From Streptomyces griseoviridis (GTDB taxonomy: Bacteria; Actinomycetota; Actinomycetes; Streptomycetales; Streptomycetaceae), in contig BMSM01000009.1 in assembly GCA_014649155.1 (NCBI GenBank), positions 1 through 64,000 of the forward strand: DNA of 64,000 bases, read 5' to 3'. The position numbers and the translations under genes are program-made. Positions 52,045 to 60,077 of the stretch are shown piece after piece. The first letter of the stretch is position 1; each line of letters starts with the position of its first letter. The notes under the pieces were generated by a model. That model was not told the DNA's origin. It made no database searches and worked only from the letters and a program-made list of their open reading frames with translations.

Positions 52045-52416
52045 GTGAGCATCGACAAGCCCGAGATCGACTTCCCCGGCGGCGAGCCCCCGGCGGACCT
52101 CGAGATCAAGGACATCTGGGAGGGCGACGGACCCGTGGCGCAGGCGGGTCAGACCGTCACCGTGCACTACGTGGGTGTCGCCTTCTCCACCGGCGAGGAG
52201 TTCGACGCCAGCTGGAACCGCGGCGCCCCGTTCCGCTTCCCGCTGGGCGGCGGCCGGGTCATCAAGGGCTGGGACCAGGGCGTGCAGGGCATGAAGGTCG
52301 GCGGCCGTCGCCAGCTGACCATCCCGGCCCACCTCGCCTACGGCAACCAGAGCCCGACCCCGGCGATCAAGCCCGGCGAGACGCTGATCTTCGTCGTCGA
52401 CCTGCTCGGCGTCTGA
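52045..52416 (+). CDS. Cytoplasmic FKBP-type peptidyl-prolyl isomerase
   Basis: This 123-residue single-domain isomerase has FKBP signature segments: VTVHYVGVAFSTGEEFDASW, FPLGGGRVIKGWDQGVQGMK and VGGRRQLTIPAHLAYGNQSP. There is no signal peptide. It accelerates cis-trans isomerisation of Xaa-Pro bonds and is the likely FK506-binding protein. GTG 52045 follows GGAG; an in-frame ATG at 52012 would add an atypical extension. It is probably co-transcribed with the FKBP lipoprotein gene. Confidence 0.9.
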   Translation: MSIDKPEIDFPGGEPPADLEIKDIWEGDGPVAQAGQTVTVHYVGVAFSTGEEFDASWNRGAPFRFPLGGGRVIKGWDQGVQGMKVGGRRQLTIPAHLAYGNQSPTPAIKPGETLIFVVDLLGV

Positions 52417-52470
52417 TCCGACCTCGTCGGGGTCCGATCGGTACGGATGCGATCGGACGTGACCGCCTCG

Positions 52471-52498
52471 GGGCCCATGCCCGTCCGGGCATGGGCCC
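52471..52498. terminator. Terminator after FKBP gene
   Basis: A perfect 12-bp stem (52471-52482 with 52487-52498) with loop GTCC separates the FKBP pair from pafB. Confidence 0.75.
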
Positions 52499-52570
52499 TC
52501 GGCTTTTGCCAGGCCACCGCGGGGCGGTACGGTCACGGTCGTAAGCATCACAAGGAGGCGAAGGGCGTCG

Positions 52571-53548
52571 ATGGCCATTGCCAAGGCCGAGCGGCTGATG
52601 AACCTGGCGCTGTGTCTGCTGGGCACCCGCCGGCCGCTCAGCAAGCGCGAGCTGCGCGAGTCCATCGAGGCCTACGTCGAGGCGTTCGGACCCGAGCAGA
52701 CCTCGCCCGGCTCCGACGACGCCTTCAACCGCATGTTCGAGCGGGACAAGGATGACCTGCGCGAGCTGGGCCTGGTCATCGAGACCGTCGAGAGCCTGGA
52801 CGGCGAGATCGGCTACCTCGCCCGCCGCGACAGCAACCGCCTGCCGCCCATCACCCTGGACGCCGAGGAGGCCGCCGCCCTCGGGCTGGCCGCCAAGGTC
52901 TGGCAGCAGGCGAGGCTGGCCGGCGCCGCCAGCGGCGCCCTCCAGAAGCTGCGCGCCGCCGGACTGCCCGAGGACGTCGACCCCTACGAGGCGCACAGCG
53001 CCCTGGAGCCGCGCATCCCCGTGCACGAGGCGGCCTTCGAACCGCTGATGCTGGCCTGCCGCGACCGCCGTCCGGTCGTCTTCGACTACCGCAAGGCCAC
53101 CGCCGCCCGCCCGGAGACCCGGCACGTCGAGCCGTGGGCCCTGGAGTGCTGGCGCGGCCACTGGTACCTCGCCGGGTTCGACCGGGACCGCGGCGCCGAG
53201 CGCGTCTTCCGGCTCTCCCGGATCACCGGCAAGGTGCGCTCGCGCGGGGCGCGGTTCACCGCCCCCGTGCCGGACGTCGTCACCGTCCGCGAGACCGTCG
53301 CGAGCTGGGCGGGGGAGACCGCCGACCGCTCCGCGCTGATCCGGCTGCGCGCGGACGCCGGATACCCCTTGCGGGCGAAGGCCACCGCCGTCCGGGAACT
53401 CGGCGACGGGTGGGACGAGTTGTTGATTCCGTACGGGCACGGACTGGACGCCTGGCTGGTGGAGTTCGGACCGGACGTGGTGGTGCTGGAGCCGGCCGAG
53501 CTGCGGGCCGACGTGGTGGACCGGCTGCGCGCCGTCGCCAAGGGCTGA
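52571..53548 (+). CDS. pafB: WYL-domain transcriptional regulator PafB
   Basis: This 325-residue protein has an N-terminal helix-turn-helix (about 1-60; AERLMNLALCLLGTRRPLSK, RMFERDKDDLRELGLVIE), a WYL domain (about 155-225; RRPVVFDYRKATAARPETRH, VEPWALECWRGHWYLAGFDR) and a C-terminal WCX domain. In mycobacteria PafB and PafC form a heterodimer that activates the RecA-independent DNA-damage response, with single-stranded DNA as the proposed signal. The gene name comes from linkage to pafA. The ATG at 52571 has AGGAGG upstream at a somewhat long spacing. pafC follows after 18 bases. Confidence 0.92.
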   Translation: MAIAKAERLMNLALCLLGTRRPLSKRELRESIEAYVEAFGPEQTSPGSDDAFNRMFERDKDDLRELGLVIETVESLDGEIGYLARRDSNRLPPITLDAEEAAALGLAAKVWQQARLAGAASGALQKLRAAGLPEDVDPYEAHSALEPRIPVHEAAFEPLMLACRDRRPVVFDYRKATAARPETRHVEPWALECWRGHWYLAGFDRDRGAERVFRLSRITGKVRSRGARFTAPVPDVVTVRETVASWAGETADRSALIRLRADAGYPLRAKATAVRELGDGWDELLIPYGHGLDAWLVEFGPDVVVLEPAELRADVVDRLRAVAKG

Positions 53549-53566
53549 GGGGGAGCGGACAACACA

Positions 53567-54625
53567 GTGGCAGGCAAACCGGTCAGGCCCGTCAACGCCA
53601 TCGACCAGACCCGGCGGATGCTCTCCCTGGTGACGTATCTGCGCGAGCGCCCCGGCGCCCGGATCGAGGACGTGGCCCGCGCCTTCGGCATCACCGAGGA
53701 CGAACTGGTCTCCGACCTCGACGTGCTCCCCATGTGCGGCACCAGCTTCCGCGGCGGTGACCTGCTCGACATCGACACCGACGGTGAGCGCATCTGGTGG
53801 CACAACCCGGCCGCGCTCGGCGCCGACGCGGCCGAGCCGCTGCGCCTCGCCGCCGACGAGGCCACCGCGCTGCTCGTCGCCGCGCGGGCCGTGGCCACCC
53901 TGCCCGGCCTGCGCGAGAGCGACCGGCAGGCGCTGTTGCGGGCCACCGCCAAGGTGGAGACCGCGGCCGGCGAGGCGGCCGGCGCCAGCTCCCGGCTCTC
54001 GGTCACCTTCGAGTCCGAGGGCGGCGTCTTCGCCGATGTCGACCGGGCGATCTCCGAGCGGCGCCGCCTGTGGATCCGCTACTACTCACCGGCCCGCGAC
54101 GAGGTCACCGAGCGCGAGATCGACCCGATCCGCCTGGTCAGCGTCGGGCACACCTACGTAGAGGCGTGGTGCCGCCGCTCCGAGGCCAGGCGCACCTTCC
54201 GGCTCGACCGGGTCGCCGAGATCAAGATCCTCGACGAGCCCTCCGAGCCGCCGCAGATCGAGCCGCGGGACCTGTCCCAGGCGCTGGTGCAGCCCGCCGC
54301 CGAGGACCCCGAGGTCGTGGTGGAGGTCGGCCCGGCGGGACGCTGGGTCGCCGAGTACTACCCGCACGACAGCGCCGAGGAACTCGCCGACGGCGGTCTG
54401 CGCATCACGCTGCGCACCCCCGACCCGGCCTCGCTCCGGCGCCTGGCGCTGCGCCTCGGGCGGGACGGCCGGATCGTCGCCCCGCCCGACCTGGCGGACA
54501 GTGCCCGGCAGGCGGCGCGCGAGGCACTCGCGGCGTACGAGGAGAGCGGTACGGCGGACGCGTACGGGCCGCCGGCCGTGCGGGTGGGAGACGCCGGAGA
54601 CGACAGGCGGGAGCGGGGACGTTGA
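53567..54625 (+). CDS. pafC: WYL-domain transcriptional regulator PafC
   Basis: This 352-residue partner of PafB has a winged-helix-like N-terminus (DQTRRMLSLVTYLRERPGAR, VARAFGITEDELVSDLDVLP). A WYL domain follows (about 165-230; SERRRLWIRYYSPARDEVTE, EIDPIRLVSVGHTYVEAWCR) and a C-terminal WCX domain ends near residue 330. GTG 53567 has GGGGGAGCGG upstream. It is translated in the same unit as pafB, and its TGA overlaps the TTG start of the next small gene (TTGA). Confidence 0.92.
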   Translation: MAGKPVRPVNAIDQTRRMLSLVTYLRERPGARIEDVARAFGITEDELVSDLDVLPMCGTSFRGGDLLDIDTDGERIWWHNPAALGADAAEPLRLAADEATALLVAARAVATLPGLRESDRQALLRATAKVETAAGEAAGASSRLSVTFESEGGVFADVDRAISERRRLWIRYYSPARDEVTEREIDPIRLVSVGHTYVEAWCRRSEARRTFRLDRVAEIKILDEPSEPPQIEPRDLSQALVQPAAEDPEVVVEVGPAGRWVAEYYPHDSAEELADGGLRITLRTPDPASLRRLALRLGRDGRIVAPPDLADSARQAAREALAAYEESGTADAYGPPAVRVGDAGDDRRERGR

Positions 54626-54933
54626 GCGAGTCGGCGGGGCCCGGGGCGACGGGCATGACGGTGGCGTCCGCGTTCGCCGGGATGCGGAGCGTGACGCCGG
54701 TGGTGTTCCGCGCGGGCTGCCCGGACTGCCGGGGCCGGTTCGAACTGGACGCGGGTGCCCTGCGGCTGGCCATCGGCGCCACGAGCCGTACGACGTTCTA
54801 CTCGTTCACCTGCCCGGACTGCGGCGTCACCGTCCGCAAGCCGGCGGGGGAGCGGATCGTGGAACTGCTCACCGGCGGCGGCGTCCGGACGCTGCGGCTG
54901 CACGCCGCCGTCCAGGACGAGGCGGCCGTTTAG
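54622..54933 (+). CDS. Small zinc-ribbon-like protein, unknown function
   Basis: This 103-residue protein has two CxxC pairs (AGCPDCRGRFELDAGALRL and FTCPDCGVTVRKPAGERIVE) spaced about 33 residues apart, consistent with one zinc ribbon. The start is taken as TTG 54622 because it overlaps the pafC stop (translational coupling); ATG 54655 is possible. The gene is conserved at this position in streptomycetes as far as I recall, between pafC and tatA, but no function is known. The position suggests a role linked to PafBC or to DNA/RNA binding, which is inference only. Confidence 0.7.
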   Translation: MSESAGPGATGMTVASAFAGMRSVTPVVFRAGCPDCRGRFELDAGALRLAIGATSRTTFYSFTCPDCGVTVRKPAGERIVELLTGGGVRTLRLHAAVQDEAAV

Positions 54934-54953
54934 ACCGCGGCGGCGGGACGGTC

Positions 54954-54959
54954 TAGGCT
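54954..54959 (+). promoter_or_regulatory. Putative -10 element, leaderless small membrane gene
   Basis: TAGGCT ends 7 bases before the ATG at 54967. Confidence 0.4.
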
Positions 54960-54966
54960 CGGCCGC

Positions 54967-55161
54967 ATGTTCTGGCCGATGTTCGCGGTTGCCATGGGGT
55001 TCCTGGGTCTCGCCGTCCTCGGGGTGCTCGCCGTACGGGTGTTCGTGGAGGCGCAGCGGCTCGGCCGCCAGGTGGCCGAGTCGGCCCGCCGGATCGGGAC
55101 GGCCGCCGAGGAGCTGGAGCACGCGGCGGCCCGCGCTGGCCGGTCCGCCCAGGCGCTGTGA
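54967..55161 (+). CDS. Small single-pass membrane protein, unknown
   Basis: This 64-residue protein has one membrane helix at about residues 5-26 (PMFAVAMGFLGLAVLGVLAV). An amphipathic helical tail follows (EAQRLGRQVAESARRIGTAA plus EELEHAAARAGRSAQAL) that could form a coiled coil. No signal cleavage site is evident. Its layout, a short membrane anchor with an amphipathic helix, resembles TatA/TatB-type proteins and it lies upstream of tatA, but it lacks the TatA hinge motif. The function is unknown. Confidence 0.7.
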   Translation: MFWPMFAVAMGFLGLAVLGVLAVRVFVEAQRLGRQVAESARRIGTAAEELEHAAARAGRSAQAL

Positions 55162-55452
55162 CCGGCGCGGCGGACACCACCGGCGGGTTGTGGAGCGCCT
55201 GCGAGTCCCGCAGCGGACTCCTGTGACTTGCGTTTTGGGCCGCTTCGCCCTGTCGTCCCGCCGGAGGGGGCAGGTACGCTGCTGGTCGCGGACCGGAAAA
55301 CGAGGCCCGGTCGCGGACGGGAGTACGCACAGGGATTGCCTCACGTTTACCCCTGAGCGTTACGATCGCTGCACAACACGGCCGTTCGGACACAAGTCCG
55401 GCCGGCCGGACAGCACCCCCACCCAGCCGCCTCGGTGAGAAGGTAAAGACTT

Positions 55453-55737
55453 ATGTTCGGAAGGCTCGGCGCCCCCGAGATCATTCTCATCCTCGTCGTC
55501 ATCATCCTGCTGTTCGGCGCGAAGAAGCTTCCCGACATGGCGCGTTCGCTCGGCAAGTCCGCGCGCATCCTCAAGAGCGAGGCCAAGGCGATGAAGGACG
55601 ACAACAAGTCCGCCGCCCCCGCCGACCCGCCGGCCACCGGTGAGCAGGCCGCTTCGCAGCGCACCATCCAGGCCGCCCCGGGCGACGTCACCAGCTCCCG
55701 CCCGGTCACCGAGCCGACGGACACGACCAAGCGCTGA
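55453..55737 (+). CDS. tatA: Sec-independent protein translocase TatA
   Basis: This 94-residue pore component of the twin-arginine translocase has the N-terminal membrane helix IILILVVIILLFGAKKLPDM with the Phe-Gly hinge (FGAKKLP). An amphipathic helix follows (about 24-45; MARSLGKSARILKSEAKAMK), then a polar tail. It oligomerises to let folded proteins cross the membrane. Streptomycetes export unusually many Tat substrates. ATG 55453 follows AGAAGG. tatC follows after 48 bases, so they are one unit. The upstream 291 bp holds a TACGCT (about 55274) and nothing coding. Confidence 0.95.
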   Translation: MFGRLGAPEIILILVVIILLFGAKKLPDMARSLGKSARILKSEAKAMKDDNKSAAPADPPATGEQAASQRTIQAAPGDVTSSRPVTEPTDTTKR

Positions 55738-55785
55738 CGCGGGGCCGGTGACCTCCGGCCCGCCCGCACGAGATGGGAACGTGGG

Positions 55786-56733
55786 TTGCTGAAGTCTGCC
55801 CGCAACAAGGAGAGGGATCCCGAGGGGCGGATGCCCCTCGCGGAGCACCTGCGTGAGCTTCGCAACCGGCTCGCGAAGGCCCTGCTGGCGATCGTCGCCA
55901 TCACCGTCGTCGCCGCCTTCTTCTACAACGACATCATCAATCTCCTCACCCGGCCGATCCTCGACTCCGTCGGCTGTGAGAAGACGTTCGAGCAGTTGGC
56001 GAGGTCCACCTCGGACAAGCCCTGCGCGTCGATCACCATCAACGGTCTGCTCACGCCCTTCACCCTGGCGCTGAAGGTGTCCCTGATGGCCGGCGTCGTG
56101 TTCGCCTCCCCGGTCTGGCTGTACCAGCTGTGGGCCTTCGTCGCGCCCGGACTGCACCGGCACGAGAAGAAGTACGCCTACGCCTTCGTCGGCACCGGCG
56201 CCCCGCTGTTCCTCGTCGGCGCCTATTTCGCGTACAACGTCCTCCCCACCACGGCGGAGGTCCTGCTCGACTTCACCCCGGGCGGCACGACCAACCTGCT
56301 GCCGCTGGACGACCTGCTCGACCTCGTCCTGCGCATGGTGCTCGTCTTCGGGCTCTCCTTCGAGCTCCCACTGCTCCTGGTCTTCCTCAACCTCACGGGT
56401 GTGCTCACCGGCAAGCGGATGGCCGGCTGGTGGCGCGGGATGATCATGGGCATCACCCTCTTCGCGGCCATCGCCACGCCGAGCACCGACCCGCTGACCA
56501 TGGTGCTGCTGGCCGGGCCGATCTGGGTGCTCTACTTCGCGGCCGTGGCCTTCTCCCTGCTGAACGACCGCCGCCGGCGCCGTCGGGAGGCCCTGGGCCC
56601 CGACGACGACGAGGCGTCCGAGCTGGACCTCACCCCCGAGGACATCGGCGAGATCGAGCCCGTCACCACCAGCCCGGCCCTGCCCGAGCAGTCCCGCACG
56701 GACCGGGTGAACGGCTACGACGACGTGACCTGA
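55786..56733 (+). CDS. tatC: Sec-independent protein translocase TatC
   Basis: This 315-residue receptor of the Tat system has six membrane segments. The signatures are MPLAEHLRELRNRLAKALLA at the N-terminus and ASPVWLYQLWAFVAPGLHRH, FELPLLLVFLNLTGVLTGKR and ATPSTDPLTMVLLAGPIWVL later. A TTG at 55786 is used as the start, giving the usual MLKSARNKERDPEGR terminus. The C-terminal 60 residues are acidic and cytoplasmic, longer than in E. coli (258 residues). It binds the twin-arginine signal peptide. It is co-transcribed with tatA. Confidence 0.95.
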   Translation: MLKSARNKERDPEGRMPLAEHLRELRNRLAKALLAIVAITVVAAFFYNDIINLLTRPILDSVGCEKTFEQLARSTSDKPCASITINGLLTPFTLALKVSLMAGVVFASPVWLYQLWAFVAPGLHRHEKKYAYAFVGTGAPLFLVGAYFAYNVLPTTAEVLLDFTPGGTTNLLPLDDLLDLVLRMVLVFGLSFELPLLLVFLNLTGVLTGKRMAGWWRGMIMGITLFAAIATPSTDPLTMVLLAGPIWVLYFAAVAFSLLNDRRRRRREALGPDDDEASELDLTPEDIGEIEPVTTSPALPEQSRTDRVNGYDDVT

Positions 56734-56898
56734 GCCGGGCCCGCGCGCCGCGCCCGCTGCCGGGCCCGCGCCGCGCCCGCTGCCGGGCGCGGGTCGCCCG
56801 GTGCGCGCCCGTGAGCTGCGACGACGCCGCACGGCCGGGCCCCGATCCGGATAATGATCGTCCTGTTGTCGGTGCGGCCCGGTACGCTCGAAAGCACG

Positions 56899-59706
56899 AT
56901 GACAGAGGATCTCTCACCGGCCGAGCGGTACGCGGCGGCCCGCAGGCGCGCCGCCGAGCAGGCCACCGCGCTCGGCGCCTTCCGCCAGATGTACGACTTC
57001 GGCCTCGACCCCTTCCAGATCGAGGCCTGCCAGGCGCTGGAGGCGGGCAAGGGCGTACTCGTGGCCGCGCCCACCGGCTCGGGCAAGACGATCGTCGGCG
57101 AGTTCGCCGTCCACCTCGCCCTGGAGCAGGGCAGGAAGTGCTTCTACACGACGCCCATCAAGGCGCTCTCCAACCAGAAGTACGCCGACCTGTGCCGCCG
57201 CTACGGCAACGACAAGGTGGGCCTGCTCACCGGCGACAACAGCGTGAACTCGGGAGCCCCGGTGGTCGTCATGACCACCGAGGTCCTGCGGAACATGCTG
57301 TACGCGGGCTCCCAGACCCTCACCGGCCTCGGCTACGTGGTCATGGACGAGGTGCACTACCTCTCCGACCGCTTCCGCGGCGCCGTCTGGGAGGAAGTGA
57401 TCATCCACCTCCCCGAGTCGGTGACCCTGGTGTCGCTGTCGGCGACGGTCTCCAACGCCGAGGAGTTCGGGGACTGGCTCGACACCGTCCGCGGGGACAC
57501 CGAGGTGATCGTCTCCGAGCACCGGCCCGTGCCGCTCTTCCAGCACGTCCTGGCCGGACGCCGGATGTACGACCTGTTCGAGGAGGGCGAGGACCGCAAG
57601 CGGGCCGTCAACCCGGATTTGACGCGCATGGCCCGTCTGGAAGCGAGCCGGCCCTCTTACCAGGACCGCAGGCGGGGACGGCACATGAGGGAGGCCGACC
57701 GGGAGCGGGAGCGCAGGCAGCGCACCCGGATCTGGACGCCGGGCCGGCCCGAGGTCATCGAGCGGCTCGACAGCGAGGGCCTGCTGCCCGCGATCACCTT
57801 CATCTTCAGCCGCGCCGGCTGCGAGTCCGCCGTCCAGCAGTGCCTGCACGCCGGGCTGCGGCTCAACAACGACGACGCCCGGCAGCGCGTACGCGCCCTG
57901 GTCGAGGAGCGCACCGCCTCCATCCCCGCCGAGGACCTGCACGTCCTGGGCTACTACGAGTGGCTGGAGGGCCTGGAGCGCGGCATCGCCGCCCACCACG
58001 CGGGCATGCTGCCGACCTTCAAGGAGGTCGTCGAGGAGCTGTTCGTGCGCGGCCTGGTCAAGGCCGTCTTCGCCACCGAGACCCTCGCCCTCGGGATCAA
58101 CATGCCCGCCCGCTCGGTGGTGCTGGAGAAGCTCGTCAAGTGGAACGGCGAGCAGCACGCCGACATCACCCCCGGCGAGTTCACCCAGCTCACCGGCCGG
58201 GCCGGCCGCCGTGGCATCGACGTCGAGGGCCACGCCGTGGTGCTGTGGCAGCGGGGCATGAACCCGGAGCACCTCGCGGGGCTCGCGGGCACCCGCACCT
58301 ACCCGCTGCGCTCCAGCTTCAAGCCGTCGTACAACATGGCAGTCAACCTGGTCGAGCAGTTCGGCCGGCACCGCTCCCGGGAACTGCTGGAGACCTCCTT
58401 CGCCCAGTTCCAGGCGGACAGGTCGGTCGTCGGCATCTCCCGGCAGGTGCAGCGCAACGAGGAGGGGCTGGAGGGCTACAAGGCCTCCATGACCTGCCAC
58501 CTCGGTGACTTCGAGGAGTACGCGCGGCTGCGCCGCGAACTGAAGGACCGGGAGACCGAGCTGGCCCGGCAGGGGGTCGCGCAGCGGCGCGCGGAGGCCG
58601 CCGTCGCCCTGGAGAAGCTCAAGCCGGGCGACGTGATCCACGTCCCGACCGGCAAGTACGCGGGTCTCGCCCTGGTGCTCGATCCCGGCCTGGCCGCCGG
58701 GCGGTCCAACGGGCACCGCGGCTTCGAGCACCACGACGGGCCGCGTCCCCTGGTGCTGACCGCGGAGCGCCAGGTCAAGCGGCTGGCGTCGATCGACTTC
58801 CCGGTGCCCGTGGAGCCGCTGGAGCGGATGCGCATCCCCAGGACGTTCAATCCGCGCTCGCCGCAGTCCCGGCGGGACCTCGCCTCCGCTCTGCGGACCA
58901 AGGCCGGGCACATCCCGCCGGAGCGGGCCCGCAAGAAGCGGTCCCAGGCGGCCGACGACCGGGAGATCGCCCGGCTGCGCAAGGCGATCCGGGCGCACCC
59001 CTGCCACGGCTGCGACGACCGTGAGGACCACGCCCGCTGGGCGGAGCGCTACCACCGGCTGCGGCGTGACACCGCGCAGCTGGAGCACCGGATCGAGGGC
59101 CGCACCAACACCATCGCGCGTACCTTCGACCGGATCGTGGCCCTGCTGACGGAGCTGGACTACCTCCGCGGCGACGAGGTCACCGAACACGGCAAGCGGC
59201 TCGCCCGGCTCTACGGCGAGCTCGACCTGCTGGCCAGCGAGTGCCTGCGTGAGGGCGTCTGGGAGGGCCTGGGCCCGGCCGAGCTGGCCGCCTGCGTCTC
59301 GGCCCTGGTGTTCGAGTCCCGGGCGGCCGACGACGCGATGGCGCCCAAGGTGCCCTCGGGCAGGGCGAAGGCGGCGCTCGGCGAGACGGTCCGCATCTGG
59401 GGGCGGCTCGACGCCCTGGAGGAGGAGTTCCGGATCAGCCAGACCGAAGGGGTCGGGCAGCGCGAGCCGGATCTCGGGTTCGCCTGGGCCGCGTACATGT
59501 GGGCGTCCGGCAAGGGCCTCGACGAGGTGCTGCGGGAGGCGGAGATGCCGGCCGGTGACTTCGTGCGCTGGTGCAAGCAGGTGATCGACGTCCTCGGCCA
59601 GATCGCCGCCGCCGCGCCCGGGGACGGCTCGACGGTGCCGAAGAACGCCCGCAAGGCCGTCGAAGGGCTGCTGCGGGGCGTCGTCGCCTACTCGTCCGTG
59701 GGGTAG
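56899..59706 (+). CDS. Ski2-like DEAD/DEAH-box helicase
   Basis: This 935-residue superfamily 2 helicase has motif I VLVAAPTGSGKTIVGEFAVH, Ia TTPIKALSNQKY, motif II YVVMDEVHYLSD, motif III TLVSLSATVSN and a helicase C domain with HHAGMLPTFKEVVEELF, ETLALGINMPARSVVLEKLV and TGRAGRRGID. It continues into the DSHCT-type C-terminal domain (about 760-930). This architecture matches actinobacterial RNA helicases related to Ski2/Mtr4 (mycobacterial HelY type). It is likely to act in RNA turnover; the substrate is not proven. ATG 56899 lies 10 bases after TACGCT. It follows tatC by 165 bp of GC-rich sequence containing a short direct repeat. Confidence 0.93.
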   Translation: MTEDLSPAERYAAARRRAAEQATALGAFRQMYDFGLDPFQIEACQALEAGKGVLVAAPTGSGKTIVGEFAVHLALEQGRKCFYTTPIKALSNQKYADLCRRYGNDKVGLLTGDNSVNSGAPVVVMTTEVLRNMLYAGSQTLTGLGYVVMDEVHYLSDRFRGAVWEEVIIHLPESVTLVSLSATVSNAEEFGDWLDTVRGDTEVIVSEHRPVPLFQHVLAGRRMYDLFEEGEDRKRAVNPDLTRMARLEASRPSYQDRRRGRHMREADRERERRQRTRIWTPGRPEVIERLDSEGLLPAITFIFSRAGCESAVQQCLHAGLRLNNDDARQRVRALVEERTASIPAEDLHVLGYYEWLEGLERGIAAHHAGMLPTFKEVVEELFVRGLVKAVFATETLALGINMPARSVVLEKLVKWNGEQHADITPGEFTQLTGRAGRRGIDVEGHAVVLWQRGMNPEHLAGLAGTRTYPLRSSFKPSYNMAVNLVEQFGRHRSRELLETSFAQFQADRSVVGISRQVQRNEEGLEGYKASMTCHLGDFEEYARLRRELKDRETELARQGVAQRRAEAAVALEKLKPGDVIHVPTGKYAGLALVLDPGLAAGRSNGHRGFEHHDGPRPLVLTAERQVKRLASIDFPVPVEPLERMRIPRTFNPRSPQSRRDLASALRTKAGHIPPERARKKRSQAADDREIARLRKAIRAHPCHGCDDREDHARWAERYHRLRRDTAQLEHRIEGRTNTIARTFDRIVALLTELDYLRGDEVTEHGKRLARLYGELDLLASECLREGVWEGLGPAELAACVSALVFESRAADDAMAPKVPSGRAKAALGETVRIWGRLDALEEEFRISQTEGVGQREPDLGFAWAAYMWASGKGLDEVLREAEMPAGDFVRWCKQVIDVLGQIAAAAPGDGSTVPKNARKAVEGLLRGVVAYSSVG

Positions 59707-59730
59707 TGACCACCGGCCGTACGGCCTCCA

Positions 59731-59767
59731 CGAAGGCGCCCGAGCGAGAGCCGCTCGGGCGCCTTCG
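59731..59767. terminator. Terminator after the helicase gene
   Basis: A perfect 16-bp stem (59731-59746 with 59752-59767) with a 5-base loop lies 24 bases past the stop. Confidence 0.75.
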
Positions 59768-60077
59768 TCCTGTCCGGGACCAACGCTTCACTCGTTACAG
59801 TGAGTGACAATCGCATGCTCGTGCGCGGATACTTTACGTGTTCGGACAGCTCCGCAGCGTGCAAATGGGACTGAGGCTACTCCCGTCCCGGTGCCGTTTC
59901 AGGTGCTTGCCGAATATGACACGACGTTGACCCGCCCGGACTAAGCTCGCCCGCAGCGCGCCGAGTTGAGGTGAATTCGCGCGTTTGTTCCCAATGTGCC
60001 GATGTTGCCGACCATTCCCTGCCATACCCCCCTGCCTGCTTCCCCGTCCCCGCCGATTCGTTCTCAGAGGGCCCTAC
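59768..60077 (+). other. rarA promoter/leader region
   Basis: This 310-bp stretch upstream of the conservon has no supported gene. It is AT-richer than its surroundings, especially 59778-59890 (for example CACTCGTTACAGTGAGTGAC, a near-palindrome around 59790-59808). It probably holds the conservon promoter and control sites. Confidence 0.5.

Noticed and set aside
56914..59190. Very long antisense frame (758 codons) opposite the helicase gene
   Set aside because: The high GC content makes long antisense frames common. The plus-strand frame encodes an intact helicase with all motifs, and this one shows no domain.
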